From the NCBI RefSeq assembly GCF_900105805.1, contig NZ_LT629788.1, positions 5,440,501 through 5,504,500 of the forward strand: DNA of 64,000 bases, in the 5' to 3' direction. A program made the position numbers and the translations under genes. Shown here piece by piece: positions 17,109 through 26,253 of the stretch (positions within the stretch are counted from its first letter, which is position 1; each line of letters starts with the position of its first letter). The notes under the pieces are model-generated. The model was not told the origin of the DNA. It did no database searches and worked only from the letters and a program-made list of their open reading frames with translations. Origin of the DNA: Pseudomonas moraviensis. Lineage in GTDB: Bacteria; Pseudomonadota; Gammaproteobacteria; Pseudomonadales; Pseudomonadaceae.

Positions 17109-19373
17109 ATGAGCGACTCCCTTGATCTCAGCCTGGACGGTGTAGAACGCCGCTCGCTGGCTGACTTCACCGAAAATGCCTACCTCAACTACTCCATGTA
17201 CGTGATCATGGACCGTGCCTTGCCGCATATCGGCGACGGCCTGAAACCGGTACAGCGGCGTATCGTCTACGCCATGAGCGAGCTGGGGCTGGATGCCGAT
17301 TCCAAGCACAAGAAATCGGCGCGTACCGTCGGTGACGTGCTCGGCAAGTTCCACCCCCACGGCGATTCGGCGTGCTACGAAGCGATGGTGCTGATGGCGC
17401 AGCCGTTCAGCTATCGCTACACGCTGGTCGACGGCCAGGGCAACTGGGGTGCGCCGGACGATCCGAAGTCCTTCGCCGCCATGCGTTACACCGAAGCGCG
17501 GCTGTCGCGCTATTCCGAGGTGCTGCTCAGCGAACTGGGTCAGGGCACCGCTGACTGGGGCCCGAACTTCGACGGCACCCTGCAGGAACCGCTGGTGTTG
17601 CCGGCACGCCTGCCGAACATTCTGCTCAACGGCACCACCGGTATCGCCGTAGGCATGGCCACCGATGTGCCGCCGCACAACCTGCGCGAAGTCGCCACCG
17701 CCTGCGTGCGCTTGCTGGATGAGCCGAAAGCCACGGTCGAACAGCTTTGCGAACACATTCAGGGTCCGGATTATCCGACCGAAGCGGAAATCATCACGCC
17801 GCGCGCCGACCTGCTGAAAATGTACGAAACCGGCAAGGGCTCGGTGCGCATGCGCGCCGTGTACCACGTCGAGGACGGCGACATCATCGTCACCGCGCTG
17901 CCGCATCAGGTCTCCGGGGCCAAGGTGCTGGAGCAGATCGCCGCGCTGATGCAGGCCAAACCGTCGAAAGCGCCGCAGATTGCCGATCTGCGCGACGAAT
18001 CCGACCACGAAAACCCGTGCCGCATCGTGATTATCCCGGTCAACAGCCGCGTCGATCACGAAGCGCTGATGCAGCATCTGTTCGCCAGCACCGAGCTGGA
18101 GTCGACCTACCGGGTCAACGTCAACATCATCGGTCTGGACGGCAAGCCGCAGCTGAAAAACCTCCGCGCCTTGCTGGTCGAATGGCTGGAATTCCGCGTG
18201 CTGACCGTGCGTCGCCGTCTGCAATTCCGCCTCGACAAGGTCGAGCGTCGCCTGCACCTGTTGGACGGTTTGCTGATCGCCTACCTCAATCTGGATGAAG
18301 TGATCCACATCATCCGTACCGAGGAGCACCCGAAAGCCAAACTGATCGAGCGTTTCGCCCTCAGCGAAATTCAGGCCGACTACATCCTCGACACCCGTCT
18401 GCGTCAGTTGGCGCGACTGGAAGAGATGAAGCTGCGCGACGAGCAGGACGAGCTGCTCAAGGAACAAGCCAAGCTGCAAGCCCTGCTGGGCAGCGAAGCC
18501 AAGCTGAAGAAACTGGTGCGCACCGAGCTGCTCAAAGACGCCGAAACCTATGGCGACGACCGCCGCTCGCCGATCGTCGAGCGCGCCGAAGCCAAGGCGC
18601 TGAGCGAACACGATCTGCTGCCGAACGAGAAAGTCACCGTCGTGTTGTCGGAAAAAGGCTGGGTACGTTCGGCCAAGGGCCATGACATCGACGCCACCGG
18701 TCTGTCCTACAAGGCGGGCGACGGCTTCAAGACCTCGGCGGCGGGGCGCTCCAACCAGTTTGCCGTGTTCATCGACTCCACCGGCCGCAGCTATTCGGTC
18801 GCCGCTCACACCTTGCCGTCGGCCCGTGGCCAGGGCGAGCCGTTGACCGGCCGCCTGACGCCGCCACCGGGCGCGTCGTTTGAATGCGTGCTGATGCCCG
18901 AAGACGATGCGCTGTACGTGATCGCGTCCGATGCCGGTTACGGTTTCGTGGTCAAAGGCGAAGACCTGCAAGCCAAGAACAAGGCTGGCAAGGCCCTTTT
19001 GAGTCTGCCAAACAACGCCAAGGTCATCGCACCGCGCCCGGTCGCCGATCGTGAGCAGAACTGGCTGGCCTCGGTCACGACCGAAGGTCGCCTGCTGATC
19101 TTCAAGATCAGCGATCTGCCACAATTGGGTAAGGGCAAAGGCAACAAGATCATCGGTATTTCCGGTGAGCGCGTGGCCAGCCGCGAAGAATATGTCACTG
19201 ACATCGCCGTCCTGCCGGAAGGCGCCACCCTGGTGTTGCAGGCTGGCAAACGGACCCTGTCGCTGAAGGCCGACGACCTCGAGCACTACAAAGGTGAGCG
19301 TGGACGTCGCGGAAACAAACTTCCGCGTGGCTTCCAGCGGGTGGATGCGCTGCTCGTCGAAAACCTCAATTAG
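17109..19373 (+). CDS. parC: DNA topoisomerase IV subunit A
   Basis: A 754-residue DNA-breakage and rejoining subunit. The start at 17109 (MSDSLDLSLDGVERRSLADF) is 7 nt after the protease stop. The active-site tyrosine lies in AAMRYTEARLS, and the quinolone-determining region HPHGDSACYEAMVLMAQ keeps the Ser and Glu of the susceptible type. The C-terminal beta-pinwheel region begins near residue 500. It functions with ParE, encoded 1.5 kb upstream. Confidence 0.98.
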   Translation: MSDSLDLSLDGVERRSLADFTENAYLNYSMYVIMDRALPHIGDGLKPVQRRIVYAMSELGLDADSKHKKSARTVGDVLGKFHPHGDSACYEAMVLMAQPFSYRYTLVDGQGNWGAPDDPKSFAAMRYTEARLSRYSEVLLSELGQGTADWGPNFDGTLQEPLVLPARLPNILLNGTTGIAVGMATDVPPHNLREVATACVRLLDEPKATVEQLCEHIQGPDYPTEAEIITPRADLLKMYETGKGSVRMRAVYHVEDGDIIVTALPHQVSGAKVLEQIAALMQAKPSKAPQIADLRDESDHENPCRIVIIPVNSRVDHEALMQHLFASTELESTYRVNVNIIGLDGKPQLKNLRALLVEWLEFRVLTVRRRLQFRLDKVERRLHLLDGLLIAYLNLDEVIHIIRTEEHPKAKLIERFALSEIQADYILDTRLRQLARLEEMKLRDEQDELLKEQAKLQALLGSEAKLKKLVRTELLKDAETYGDDRRSPIVERAEAKALSEHDLLPNEKVTVVLSEKGWVRSAKGHDIDATGLSYKAGDGFKTSAAGRSNQFAVFIDSTGRSYSVAAHTLPSARGQGEPLTGRLTPPPGASFECVLMPEDDALYVIASDAGYGFVVKGEDLQAKNKAGKALLSLPNNAKVIAPRPVADREQNWLASVTTEGRLLIFKISDLPQLGKGKGNKIIGISGERVASREEYVTDIAVLPEGATLVLQAGKRTLSLKADDLEHYKGERGRRGNKLPRGFQRVDALLVENLN

Positions 19374-19390
19374 GCTGGAACGCCTTCCTA

Positions 19391-19429
19391 GAGCGTTCGA
19401 TCTGCGATTAAACGCGTAGATCGACGCTT
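19391..19429 (+). terminator. Possible stem-loop after parC
   Basis: AGCGTTCGATCT and AGATCGACGCT form an imperfect hairpin 18 nt after parC, followed by TTGG rather than a clean U-tract. Termination strength is doubtful. Confidence 0.4.
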
Positions 19430-19555
19430 TGGCGCTGGAGTCGGAACGCATATTCACGGATGATATGGCCTTTCAAGCGCCGGCGTGGTCGAGCGTTCTT
19501 CATATTTATTGAGTATTTTCACTGTGGTCAGCCTTGTGGCGGCCACCTGGACGGG

Positions 19556-20269
19556 ATGATGACTGCTCTACGCCCCCTTATTTTGTTGCTCGCCGGCGTT
19601 CTTGGCCTGGCGGGTTGCAGCGTTCACCAGCCGGTGTCGCTGTATCAACTGGACAGCGGAAGTCCGGTTCAGCCTGCGCAAAGCGCGGGCATGGCGGTTT
19701 TGCTGGGGCCAGTGGTTGTGGCCGATTACCTTCAGCGCGAAACCCTGCTGCAACGTCAACCGGACGGCAGCCTGCAAGCGGCGACCGACGGTCGTTGGGC
19801 TGGCAGCCTTTCGTCGGATATCGATCAGTTGCTGATGCGTCAGGTCGCCGGTCACCTGGACAGCCAGCGTGTGGTCCTGGCGCCTGCTACCGCCGGATTC
19901 ACCCCGGATGTGCAGGTGCTGCTGACCATCACCCGTCTGGACTCGGGTGCGAAACAACCGGCGATTCTCGATGCGCAATGGCGTTTGATCGATCGTCGCG
20001 GCAAGGTGCGCGATAACCGCATCATTCATCTGCAGGAATTGCACGCTGGCAGCACCGCTTCGCAGGTGCAGGCGCAGGGGATCCTGTTGCAGCGTCTGGC
20101 CGAGCAACTGTCGGTAGCGCTCAAGCCACTCGCCAACCAGCCGCCAGTGGCCGAGGCCCCGCGTAAAGCCGCGCCGAAACCCGCAGCGCCGGCGGCGGAT
20201 GCCGAGAAGCAACCGAAGATTCCGATGGCCTCGCCGATTCGTACCGATATGGAAGTGTTTCGCTTCTGA
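19556..20269 (+). CDS. PqiC-family outer-membrane lipoprotein
   Basis: A roughly 237-residue lipoprotein. Two adjacent ATGs (19556, 19559) precede a signal MTALRPLILLLAGVLGLAGC, with the lipobox LAGC. The mature domain (YQLDSG, VLLGPVVVADYLQRETLLQR, LLMRQVAGHLDSQRVV) is the ABC-type transport auxiliary fold found in PqiC, which sits in the outer membrane and receives MCE-protein lipid conduits. The C-terminal 50 residues are Ala/Pro/Lys rich. No pqiA/pqiB or MCE gene lies nearby, so its partner must be elsewhere. Confidence 0.85.
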   Translation: MMTALRPLILLLAGVLGLAGCSVHQPVSLYQLDSGSPVQPAQSAGMAVLLGPVVVADYLQRETLLQRQPDGSLQAATDGRWAGSLSSDIDQLLMRQVAGHLDSQRVVLAPATAGFTPDVQVLLTITRLDSGAKQPAILDAQWRLIDRRGKVRDNRIIHLQELHAGSTASQVQAQGILLQRLAEQLSVALKPLANQPPVAEAPRKAAPKPAAPAADAEKQPKIPMASPIRTDMEVFRF

Positions 20270-20289
20270 GGCTGGAACGAGTCAGGACA

Positions 20290-20313
20290 GAGCCCGCCTT
20301 GTGCGGGCTTTGT
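20290..20313 (+). terminator. Rho-independent terminator of pqiC-like gene
   Basis: GAGCCCGCCTTGTGCGGGCTTTGTTG: a GC-rich hairpin (AGCCCGC/GCGGGCT) and short U-rich tail about 20 nt downstream of the lipoprotein gene. Confidence 0.85.
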
Positions 20314-20336
20314 TGTGTCTGGAGGTGGGAAGATCA

Positions 20337-20524
20337 AAAGCCCCTCACCCTAGCCCTCTTCCGGAGGGAGAGGGGACCGACCGAGGTGTCTGGCGTCTTA
20401 CATCGACCTGAAAGATCTTGGCGATTATGGATTCAAGGCAGGGCGTTCAAGTCGGTGTAATTCTGGAATCTCCCCCAATCAGTCCCCTCTCCCTCCGGGA
20501 GAGGGCTAGGGTGAGGGGCTTTTC
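20337..20524. repeat. Long inverted-repeat element, copy 2 of 3
   Basis: About 188 bp with ends AAAAGCCCCTCACCCTAGCC and GGCTAGGGTGAGGGGCTTTT, a perfect 20 bp mirrored terminus. Inner parts match copy 1 (GGGGACCGACCGAGGTGTC, TTCAAGTCGGTGTA, TCCCCCAATCAGTCCCCTCT). It fills most of the 344 nt between the pqiC-like gene and the convergent ytjB-like gene; the remainder is two terminators. Confidence 0.9.
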
Positions 20525-20557
20525 AGGGATACACACCATTCCAATAACGCCGCACAC

Positions 20558-20596
20558 AAAAAAGCCCGCAGACAATCACTCGTCTGCGGGCTTTTG
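20558..20596. terminator. Bidirectional Rho-independent terminator
   Basis: AAAAAAGCCCGCAGAC and GTCTGCGGGCTTTT form a strong hairpin flanked by A and T tracts. It terminates the leftward ytjB-like gene ending at 20614 and could also stop rightward transcription. Confidence 0.92.
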
Positions 20597-20613
20597 CGTA
20601 TCAGGCCCAAGCC

Positions 20614-22125
20614 TTACGCCCGGCGCTCATGCATCCGCGCCAGTTGCCGCTCGAGCATCGACGGATAAGGCTCCATCAACCGCTCGACACAGCAAGCGCC
20701 TTCAGGACTGGCGATCGGCCGGATCCGCGCACGTTGGCGGATCAGCGCGTCATCGCTGATCTTGCGCTCGACCAGCAGCAGGTTGCGGCTGTGCTGCGAC
20801 AAGGCCAGTGCATCCTGGGCCGAATCGGTCAGCAGCAGATCAATCTGGCTCAGACCGAACAACTCATCGCCCAAGGTCAGGCCAAGCTGCAGTTGCAGAG
20901 TAATGCCGCTGTCCGCGACCTCGATCTGCAACTGATGACCCAGCGCCCGCAGCAGTTCGCCGCAGCAGATGGCATTGGTCAGGTAGTCGTCGCCGCAATC
21001 TTCGGTGTGGAACAGCAGGAGCGTGCTGCCATCGTTGAGGGTTTCGATTTCGCCCTGATACAGCGAAGCCGCCTGCTCAAGGCAGTCGCGATAGCGTTCC
21101 TGCAATTCTTCCAGACGTGCGCGAGGCAAGCGGCGCAGTTGTTCCTGCGAACCCAGTTGCACGGCCAGTACCGCAGTGTGCTGTGGCACGTCAGGGGTCG
21201 GTTTGCGCGTCAGCGGTTGTGCGGCGCCGGTGATCGATTCGTCGCGCAGGTCGGCGAAGGCATCATCGTCATCATCGTCTTCGACGGTGCTGACCAAGTG
21301 ACGCGGCGCCGGTTTTTTCGCGGCCAGCGGGCGGCTTTCGTCGAAGCTCGGATCACGCAGGTTACGCACCTCGAATTCCGGCTCGTCTTCATCCTCGGCG
21401 AATTCCGGCTCGGGTTCAGGCTCAGGCTCGGGTTCCGGGGCGTAGCTGGCGTGCAGCTGGCGCGCCAGATCGCCGATTTCATCCTGACGATCGATGCCCG
21501 GGGTGTGCGCGTCGATCCGGCGCAGCCACACGCGCAATTGCAACAGCGGCGTCGACAGATAACGACCCATGCGCAGGCTCAGGGCCAGCGACAGTGCCAG
21601 CAGAATCGCGCTCAAAATGCCCATGCTCTGCAGGCTGATGGTCATCGGCTGCTGGAACTGATCCATGTCCAGGCTGATGCGCAGTTGCCCGGCGGTCACG
21701 TCCTGAAAAGTGATCTTGCTCTCGTACATGCCCTCGGCTTCGCCCAACAGGCTGTGCTTGGGCCGCTGACCGGACTCGGCGAGGATACGGTTATCCACAC
21801 TGTAGATCGCCGCATGGGCCACCAGTTTGTTCTTGGTCAGGTTGTTGAGCAGCACGTTGAGGCTGAGGATGTCATTGGACACCAGCAGCTCGGTGGCGGA
21901 GGTGGCGGTCTGCGTGGTCAGGCTTTCGCCCAGCGCATCGGCCTGCTCGTGCATGGCCTGCTTGAATTGCAGCCCCATCACCCCGGCATAGATCACCAGG
22001 GCCAGAGCGACCAGGATCACGTTGTGGCTGGCAATGCGCAATGCAATCGGTACACGGCGGTGGCGCAGTGCACGGAAGATCAGCAGGAAGAAGTTATCGG
22101 TTTTGACTGGCGTGGGCCGGTTCAC
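20614..22125 (-). CDS. YtjB/AhpA-like membrane protein with cyclase-like C-terminus
   Basis: A 503-residue inner-membrane protein. The GTG at 22125 is taken as start (family-like NRPTPVKTDNFFLLIFRALR follows). A first membrane helix (residues about 30-50), a periplasmic sensor-like loop, a second helix (SMGILSAILLALSLALSL) and a HAMP-like segment (STPLLQLRVWLRRIDAHTPG) resemble E. coli YtjB (Smp), likewise next to serB. A Pro-Glu repeat (PEPEPEPEPE) and an acidic linker lead to a C-terminal domain, residues about 320-480, that looks like a degenerate class III nucleotide cyclase fold (ETLNDGSTLLLFHTED, LQLGLTLGDELFGLSQ) without the metal-binding aspartates. It is divergent from serB. Confidence 0.8.
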   Translation of the reverse strand: MNRPTPVKTDNFFLLIFRALRHRRVPIALRIASHNVILVALALVIYAGVMGLQFKQAMHEQADALGESLTTQTATSATELLVSNDILSLNVLLNNLTKNKLVAHAAIYSVDNRILAESGQRPKHSLLGEAEGMYESKITFQDVTAGQLRISLDMDQFQQPMTISLQSMGILSAILLALSLALSLRMGRYLSTPLLQLRVWLRRIDAHTPGIDRQDEIGDLARQLHASYAPEPEPEPEPEPEFAEDEDEPEFEVRNLRDPSFDESRPLAAKKPAPRHLVSTVEDDDDDDAFADLRDESITGAAQPLTRKPTPDVPQHTAVLAVQLGSQEQLRRLPRARLEELQERYRDCLEQAASLYQGEIETLNDGSTLLLFHTEDCGDDYLTNAICCGELLRALGHQLQIEVADSGITLQLQLGLTLGDELFGLSQIDLLLTDSAQDALALSQHSRNLLLVERKISDDALIRQRARIRPIASPEGACCVERLMEPYPSMLERQLARMHERRA

Positions 22126-22259
22126 TTGAGCTCGGCTCTTTGTCCGTGAAGTTGACGCGCAGTATAGCGACAGGCCCCAGACCGGCAAAGCGCTCGCGGT
22201 GCCCGATGGTCACTGAAAGTGGGTAGAATGCGGTTTTTTTCCAGTTGCGGGGGTGCGCG

Positions 22260-23474
22260 TTGCGCGAAATCGTCCTGATTAACATCACGGGAGTCGACCG
22301 TCCGGGTCTGACGGCGGCCATCACCGGTGTTCTGGCACAAGGTGGTGTGAACATTCTCGACATCGGTCAGGCGGTGATCCACGACACCCTGTCGTTCGGC
22401 ATCCTGGTTGAAATTCCCGATTCCGAGCAGGGCAAGTCGGTGCTCAAGGACATCCTGTTCAAAGGCTACGAACTGGATCAGCAAGTGCGCTTCACCCCGG
22501 TATCCGAAGAGGATTACCAGCAGTGGGTGGGCAATCAGGGCAAGAAGCGCCACATCGTTACCCTGCTGACGCGCAAGGTCACCGCCGGACAGTTGCAGGC
22601 GGTCAGCGCGATCACCGCCAAATATGGCCTGAACATCGACCATATCGACCGTCTGTCGGGGCGCATGCCGCTGGACACACCGGCCGACAAGGGCAAGGGC
22701 TGCATCGAGTTTTCCGTGCGCGGCGAAGCTGCCGATCCGCAGGCCCTGCGTGCCGAATTCCTCAGCGTTGCCCAGGAACTGAACGTCGATATCGCCTTTC
22801 AGGAAGACTCGCTGTTTCGTCGCAACCGACGTCTGGCCGTGTTCGACATGGACTCGACGCTGATCGAAGCGGAAGTCATCGATGAGCTGGCCAAGGCGGC
22901 CGGCGTGGGTGACCGGGTTTCGGAAATCACCGAGCGCGCCATGGCCGGTGAACTGGATTTCCGCGCCAGCTTCAAGGAGCGTCTGGCGCTGCTCAAGGGC
23001 CTCGACGTCAGCGTGCTCGACTCGATCGGCGCCTCGCTGCGCCTGACCGAAGGCGCTGAAACCCTGTTCGCCGAACTCAAGCGCCTAGGCTACAAAACCG
23101 CGATTCTGTCCGGCGGCTTCACTTATTTCGCCAAGCAGTTGCAAGCCAAGCTTGGCATCGATTACGTGTTTGCCAACGAGCTGGAAGTGGTCGACGGCAA
23201 GTGCACCGGCGTGGCGATCGAGCCGATTGTCGATGCGCAGCGCAAGGCTGACTTGCTCAAGGAACTGGCGCACAAGGAAGGTCTGCGTCTGGAGCAGACC
23301 ATTGCCGTCGGCGACGGCGCCAACGACCTGCCGATGCTGGCAATTGCCGGTTTGGGTGTGGCGTTCCGCGCCAAGCCGCTGGTCAAGCAGTCGGCGAAGC
23401 AGGCGATTTCAACGCTGGGTCTCGATGGTGTGTTGTATCTGTTGGGCTTCCGCGATCGCGACGGGCAGCTTTGA
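22260..23474 (+). CDS. serB: Phosphoserine phosphatase
   Basis: A 404-residue enzyme for the last step of serine synthesis. Two N-terminal ACT-like regulatory domains (residues 1-180; VLINITGVDRPGLTAAITG) precede the HAD phosphatase domain with the nucleophile motif FDMDSTLIEAE (D196, D198), the motif LSGGFTYF and VGDGANDLPML. A TTG at 22260 with GCGGGGGTG upstream gives the typical Pseudomonas N-terminus REIVLINITG; an in-frame ATG 15 nt earlier is less likely. Divergent from the ytjB-like gene, as in enterobacteria. Confidence 0.96.
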   Translation: MREIVLINITGVDRPGLTAAITGVLAQGGVNILDIGQAVIHDTLSFGILVEIPDSEQGKSVLKDILFKGYELDQQVRFTPVSEEDYQQWVGNQGKKRHIVTLLTRKVTAGQLQAVSAITAKYGLNIDHIDRLSGRMPLDTPADKGKGCIEFSVRGEAADPQALRAEFLSVAQELNVDIAFQEDSLFRRNRRLAVFDMDSTLIEAEVIDELAKAAGVGDRVSEITERAMAGELDFRASFKERLALLKGLDVSVLDSIGASLRLTEGAETLFAELKRLGYKTAILSGGFTYFAKQLQAKLGIDYVFANELEVVDGKCTGVAIEPIVDAQRKADLLKELAHKEGLRLEQTIAVGDGANDLPMLAIAGLGVAFRAKPLVKQSAKQAISTLGLDGVLYLLGFRDRDGQL

Positions 23475-23498
23475 GTTCTTGAGCGCCTGAACCAGCCC

Positions 23499-23565
23499 CT
23501 TCGCGAGCAGGCTCGCTCCCACAGGGAACCTCATTCCAGTGTGGGAGCGAGCCTGCTCGCGAAGG
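23499..23565. repeat. REP palindrome
   Basis: CCTTCGCGAGCAGGCTCGCT and its complement AGCGAGCCTGCTCGCGAAGG around a loop of about 28 nt. It lies in the 103 nt between the convergent ends of serB and the PilZ-like gene and may serve as a shared transcription barrier. Confidence 0.9.
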
Positions 23566-23577
23566 CCGCGCCTCGGT

Positions 23578-25326
23578 CTAGAGCGAATTCCACAACGAAT
23601 CGAAATCCTCTTCACCCCCGCCATTCTGCGCAGGATCCAGCGAGCGATAGGCGAACTGGTTGAAACTGTGGGTACTCGCCACCCGCCGATCCAGCCCGGC
23701 GCGGTGTTCCTCGCCTTGAGTGTTGATCAGCACTTTGTTGCCTTCCTGAAACGGCAGGCGCGGCGCCAGTACGGTGGCCGGCAAGTCGATCGCGCTGATC
23801 TCCGGCAGCAGCAATGCGCGCAAATAATGGCCGTGATCGTCCTTTGAACGCACCAGTTGCAGGCCGCACGGCTGGGCGTGTGGCGCGACCAGTTCGATGC
23901 CCATCTGCGTGCCGCTGCCGCGTACCTGGCGGATCCAGCGAATCACCGCAATGCTCCAGCCTCTGCTTTCGCTGTCCTGAATGCCGAGCATTTCCCCGGC
24001 CTGCAATTCGGCGGGCACCTCGCTCGGCCAGGCCAGGCAATAGCCGCCGGGGCTGTGGTTGATCACGGGCAAGGCGTAGGTCGGATAGTTCGGCGCGTTG
24101 CCGGGGCCTTCATCCTCGGCTAATTGGTCGTACTGGATTTCTTCGTACGGCAACAGCTCATCGTTACTTTGCGGTGCGGCGTCGAACGCCTGACTCCAGC
24201 TGTCCTTTTCGCCGTTGGCCACCACGCTGCTGAAATTTGCCGCGCGGGCACCGGGGTGTTTGAGCAATTCGCTGAAGGTGCGCTCGCCGCCGAGGTAGAA
24301 GTGCAGGGCGCTCATGCCGACGCACACGGTCAATGTGCCTTGCCCGGCGCTGCGCTGGAAGCTGCGTTCGGCAGCCTGGCCCCAGGTGGCGTGCAGATGT
24401 TGCAGGGTATCGATGATGAGGCCGGCGGAGACGGGTAAGGGTGTCGAGGTCGGCTGCTGCCGTAAATGCGTTTCGAGCTGCTTGACCAGCGGTTGTGGAT
24501 CGAAGCCCAGCAGTCCGCTCTGTTGTTCGCTGCGAAACATCTTGCGGTAGCGTGGGCCAACATCCAGTTCCGGGCTGACCGCAAACAAACCGTCGTCTGC
24601 GCTGCCGGGATGCAGCTTGAGCAGGGCGCTCCATGGCTCGATCACCTCCGCCAGTCTGGCAATCTGGCTCTGGCGCAATTGATTGCAACGGGCACTGCCC
24701 AATAGCAGTGCGGCGATGTAGGTCTGCTCGACGCTCAGTTCGCTGGTCAAAAACGCCAGATCATCGCGCAGCCGCCGTTGGTGCAGCTGTAATTGCGCAG
24801 CGCTGCGATACAGCTGATGGAGTTCGAACCACACGTGTTCCGGCGGTGAGCTGTACAGCTGCGTGGCGCGCACCAGTTGCGCCTTCAGCGCATGCGCGGC
24901 GCGTTGCATTGCGCTGCTGACCAGCGTCGCGCGGTCCTTGCTGTATTTCGGCAGGATGCGCAGGACGATCTGTTTATAGCCGATGGCTAACTGACCCTGC
25001 AGCGCCTGGCAAAGGTTGCTGACCTTGCGCGAGCGCTCGTCGAGCATGATCGCCTGATGCAAAAAATGCCGTTCCAGATGCTGGCAGACGAAATACACCT
25101 CGGGCCGCAGCAACTCCAGCAGTTGCAGGCGATTATCGCTGGGGGTGAGCAGCAGGTTGAGTTCGCCCAGGCCCTGATAGAGCAGGCGCGCGGTTTCGCC
25201 GATGTTGGCTTTGGGCAGGCCAGCGATCCAGCGCTTGAGGTCGCGCGGGCTGGCGTCGCAGAACGACAGGCGCGTTTGCGTAGGAGTCGGAGCGCGTAAC
25301 TTGGGAGGGAAGAGGTTTTGGCTCAT
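23578..25326 (-). CDS. PilZ-like protein, probable FimW-type c-di-GMP receptor
   Basis: A 582-residue soluble protein beginning MSQNLFPPKLRAP (another ATG lies 12 nt upstream). Residues 1-400 are largely helical with no recognised domain. The C-terminal portion has PilZ-like features: NHSPGG (an NxSxxG motif), GWSIAVIRWIRQVRGSGTQM and GIELVAP. The paired arginines that usually precede the NxSxxG are not evident. From memory, the P. aeruginosa gene in this place (PA4958, next to psd and fimX) encodes FimW, a c-di-GMP receptor for surface attachment and type IV pili. Here no fimX lies between it and serB. Confidence 0.72.
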   Translation of the reverse strand: MSQNLFPPKLRAPTPTQTRLSFCDASPRDLKRWIAGLPKANIGETARLLYQGLGELNLLLTPSDNRLQLLELLRPEVYFVCQHLERHFLHQAIMLDERSRKVSNLCQALQGQLAIGYKQIVLRILPKYSKDRATLVSSAMQRAAHALKAQLVRATQLYSSPPEHVWFELHQLYRSAAQLQLHQRRLRDDLAFLTSELSVEQTYIAALLLGSARCNQLRQSQIARLAEVIEPWSALLKLHPGSADDGLFAVSPELDVGPRYRKMFRSEQQSGLLGFDPQPLVKQLETHLRQQPTSTPLPVSAGLIIDTLQHLHATWGQAAERSFQRSAGQGTLTVCVGMSALHFYLGGERTFSELLKHPGARAANFSSVVANGEKDSWSQAFDAAPQSNDELLPYEEIQYDQLAEDEGPGNAPNYPTYALPVINHSPGGYCLAWPSEVPAELQAGEMLGIQDSESRGWSIAVIRWIRQVRGSGTQMGIELVAPHAQPCGLQLVRSKDDHGHYLRALLLPEISAIDLPATVLAPRLPFQEGNKVLINTQGEEHRAGLDRRVASTHSFNQFAYRSLDPAQNGGGEEDFDSLWNSL

Positions 25327-25392
25327 GAGCAAAACCATAGCAGCAATTGCCGCGGTTTGCGGAAGCAGCCTCGGCTGCTTCCGCGAACAGGA

Positions 25393-26253
25393 TCACGCTT
25401 TTGGCAGTCCCAGGCCCTGGCCCATCTGCACTGGCGAGCCGGCCACCAGCTCTTCGGCCCACTTCACCTGATCCGGGCCAAACAGCACGATCGCCGTCGA
25501 ACCCAGCTTGAAGCGCCCCAGTTCAGCGCCTTTCTCCAAGTGAATCGGTGCGCGCGCGGCTTCGTCGTAGCGGAAGGTTTTCAGCTCGCGCTTCGGTGGC
25601 GTGACCAGACCGGCCCACACGGTTTCGATCGAAGCGACAATCATCGCGCCGACCAGCACCACCGCCATCGGTCCGCGTTCGGTGTCGAAGATGCATGCCA
25701 CGCGCTCGTTGCGGGCGAACAGCTCGGGAACGTTCTCGGCGGTGGTCTGATTCACCGAGAAGATCCGGCCCGGGATGTAGACCATTTCGCGCAGGGTGCC
25801 GGCCAGCGGCATGTGCACGCGGTGGTAGTCCTTCGGCGACAGGTAAATGGTGGCGAAGTCACCGCCCATGAATGGCGCGGCGTTGGCCGCATCACCGCCG
25901 AGCAATTCGAGCACGCTGAAACTGTGGCCCTTGGCCTGGAACACGCGACCGTGCTCGATCGGGCCGAGCTGGCTGACCGCGCCGTCGGCCGGGCTGAGGA
26001 TCGCGCCCGGGGTTTCGTCCAAGGGACGCGCGCCGTCTTTCAAGGCGCGGGTGAAGAACGCGTTGAAGTGCTCGTAAGCGGTCAGGTCTTCGACCAGCGC
26101 TTGCGACATGTCCACTTGATAACGCTTGGCAAACCACTGGGTGAAGGCATTCTTGAACCAGCGCACGCGGCATTCGGCGATGCAACCGGCCAGGCGCGAC
26201 AGCAGGTGATGCGGCAGCAGGTATTGGCTGAGGATAAACAGACGCTCTTTCAT
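25393..26253 (-). CDS. psd: Phosphatidylserine decarboxylase
   Basis: A 286-residue membrane-bound pyruvoyl enzyme making phosphatidylethanolamine. The autocleavage motif LGST is in GRFKLGSTAIVLF, so S252 should become the pyruvoyl group of the small alpha chain. Other conserved parts are FNAFFTRALKDGARPL, SPADGAVSQLG and YLSPKDYHRVHMP. The start at 26253 (MKERLFILSQYLLPHHLL) overlaps the rhodanese stop by one base (TAATG), giving a coupled pair. Confidence 0.97.
   Translation of the reverse strand: MKERLFILSQYLLPHHLLSRLAGCIAECRVRWFKNAFTQWFAKRYQVDMSQALVEDLTAYEHFNAFFTRALKDGARPLDETPGAILSPADGAVSQLGPIEHGRVFQAKGHSFSVLELLGGDAANAAPFMGGDFATIYLSPKDYHRVHMPLAGTLREMVYIPGRIFSVNQTTAENVPELFARNERVACIFDTERGPMAVVLVGAMIVASIETVWAGLVTPPKRELKTFRYDEAARAPIHLEKGAELGRFKLGSTAIVLFGPDQVKWAEELVAGSPVQMGQGLGLPKA

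Noticed and set aside
17052..19457. An 801-codon minus-strand frame opposite parC
   Set aside because: parC is unambiguous on the plus strand, and the antisense translation has no domain features.
21390..21450. Pro-Glu codon repeat as a tandem-repeat locus with regulatory meaning
   Set aside because: It is simply the acidic linker of the YtjB-like protein; imperfect and short.
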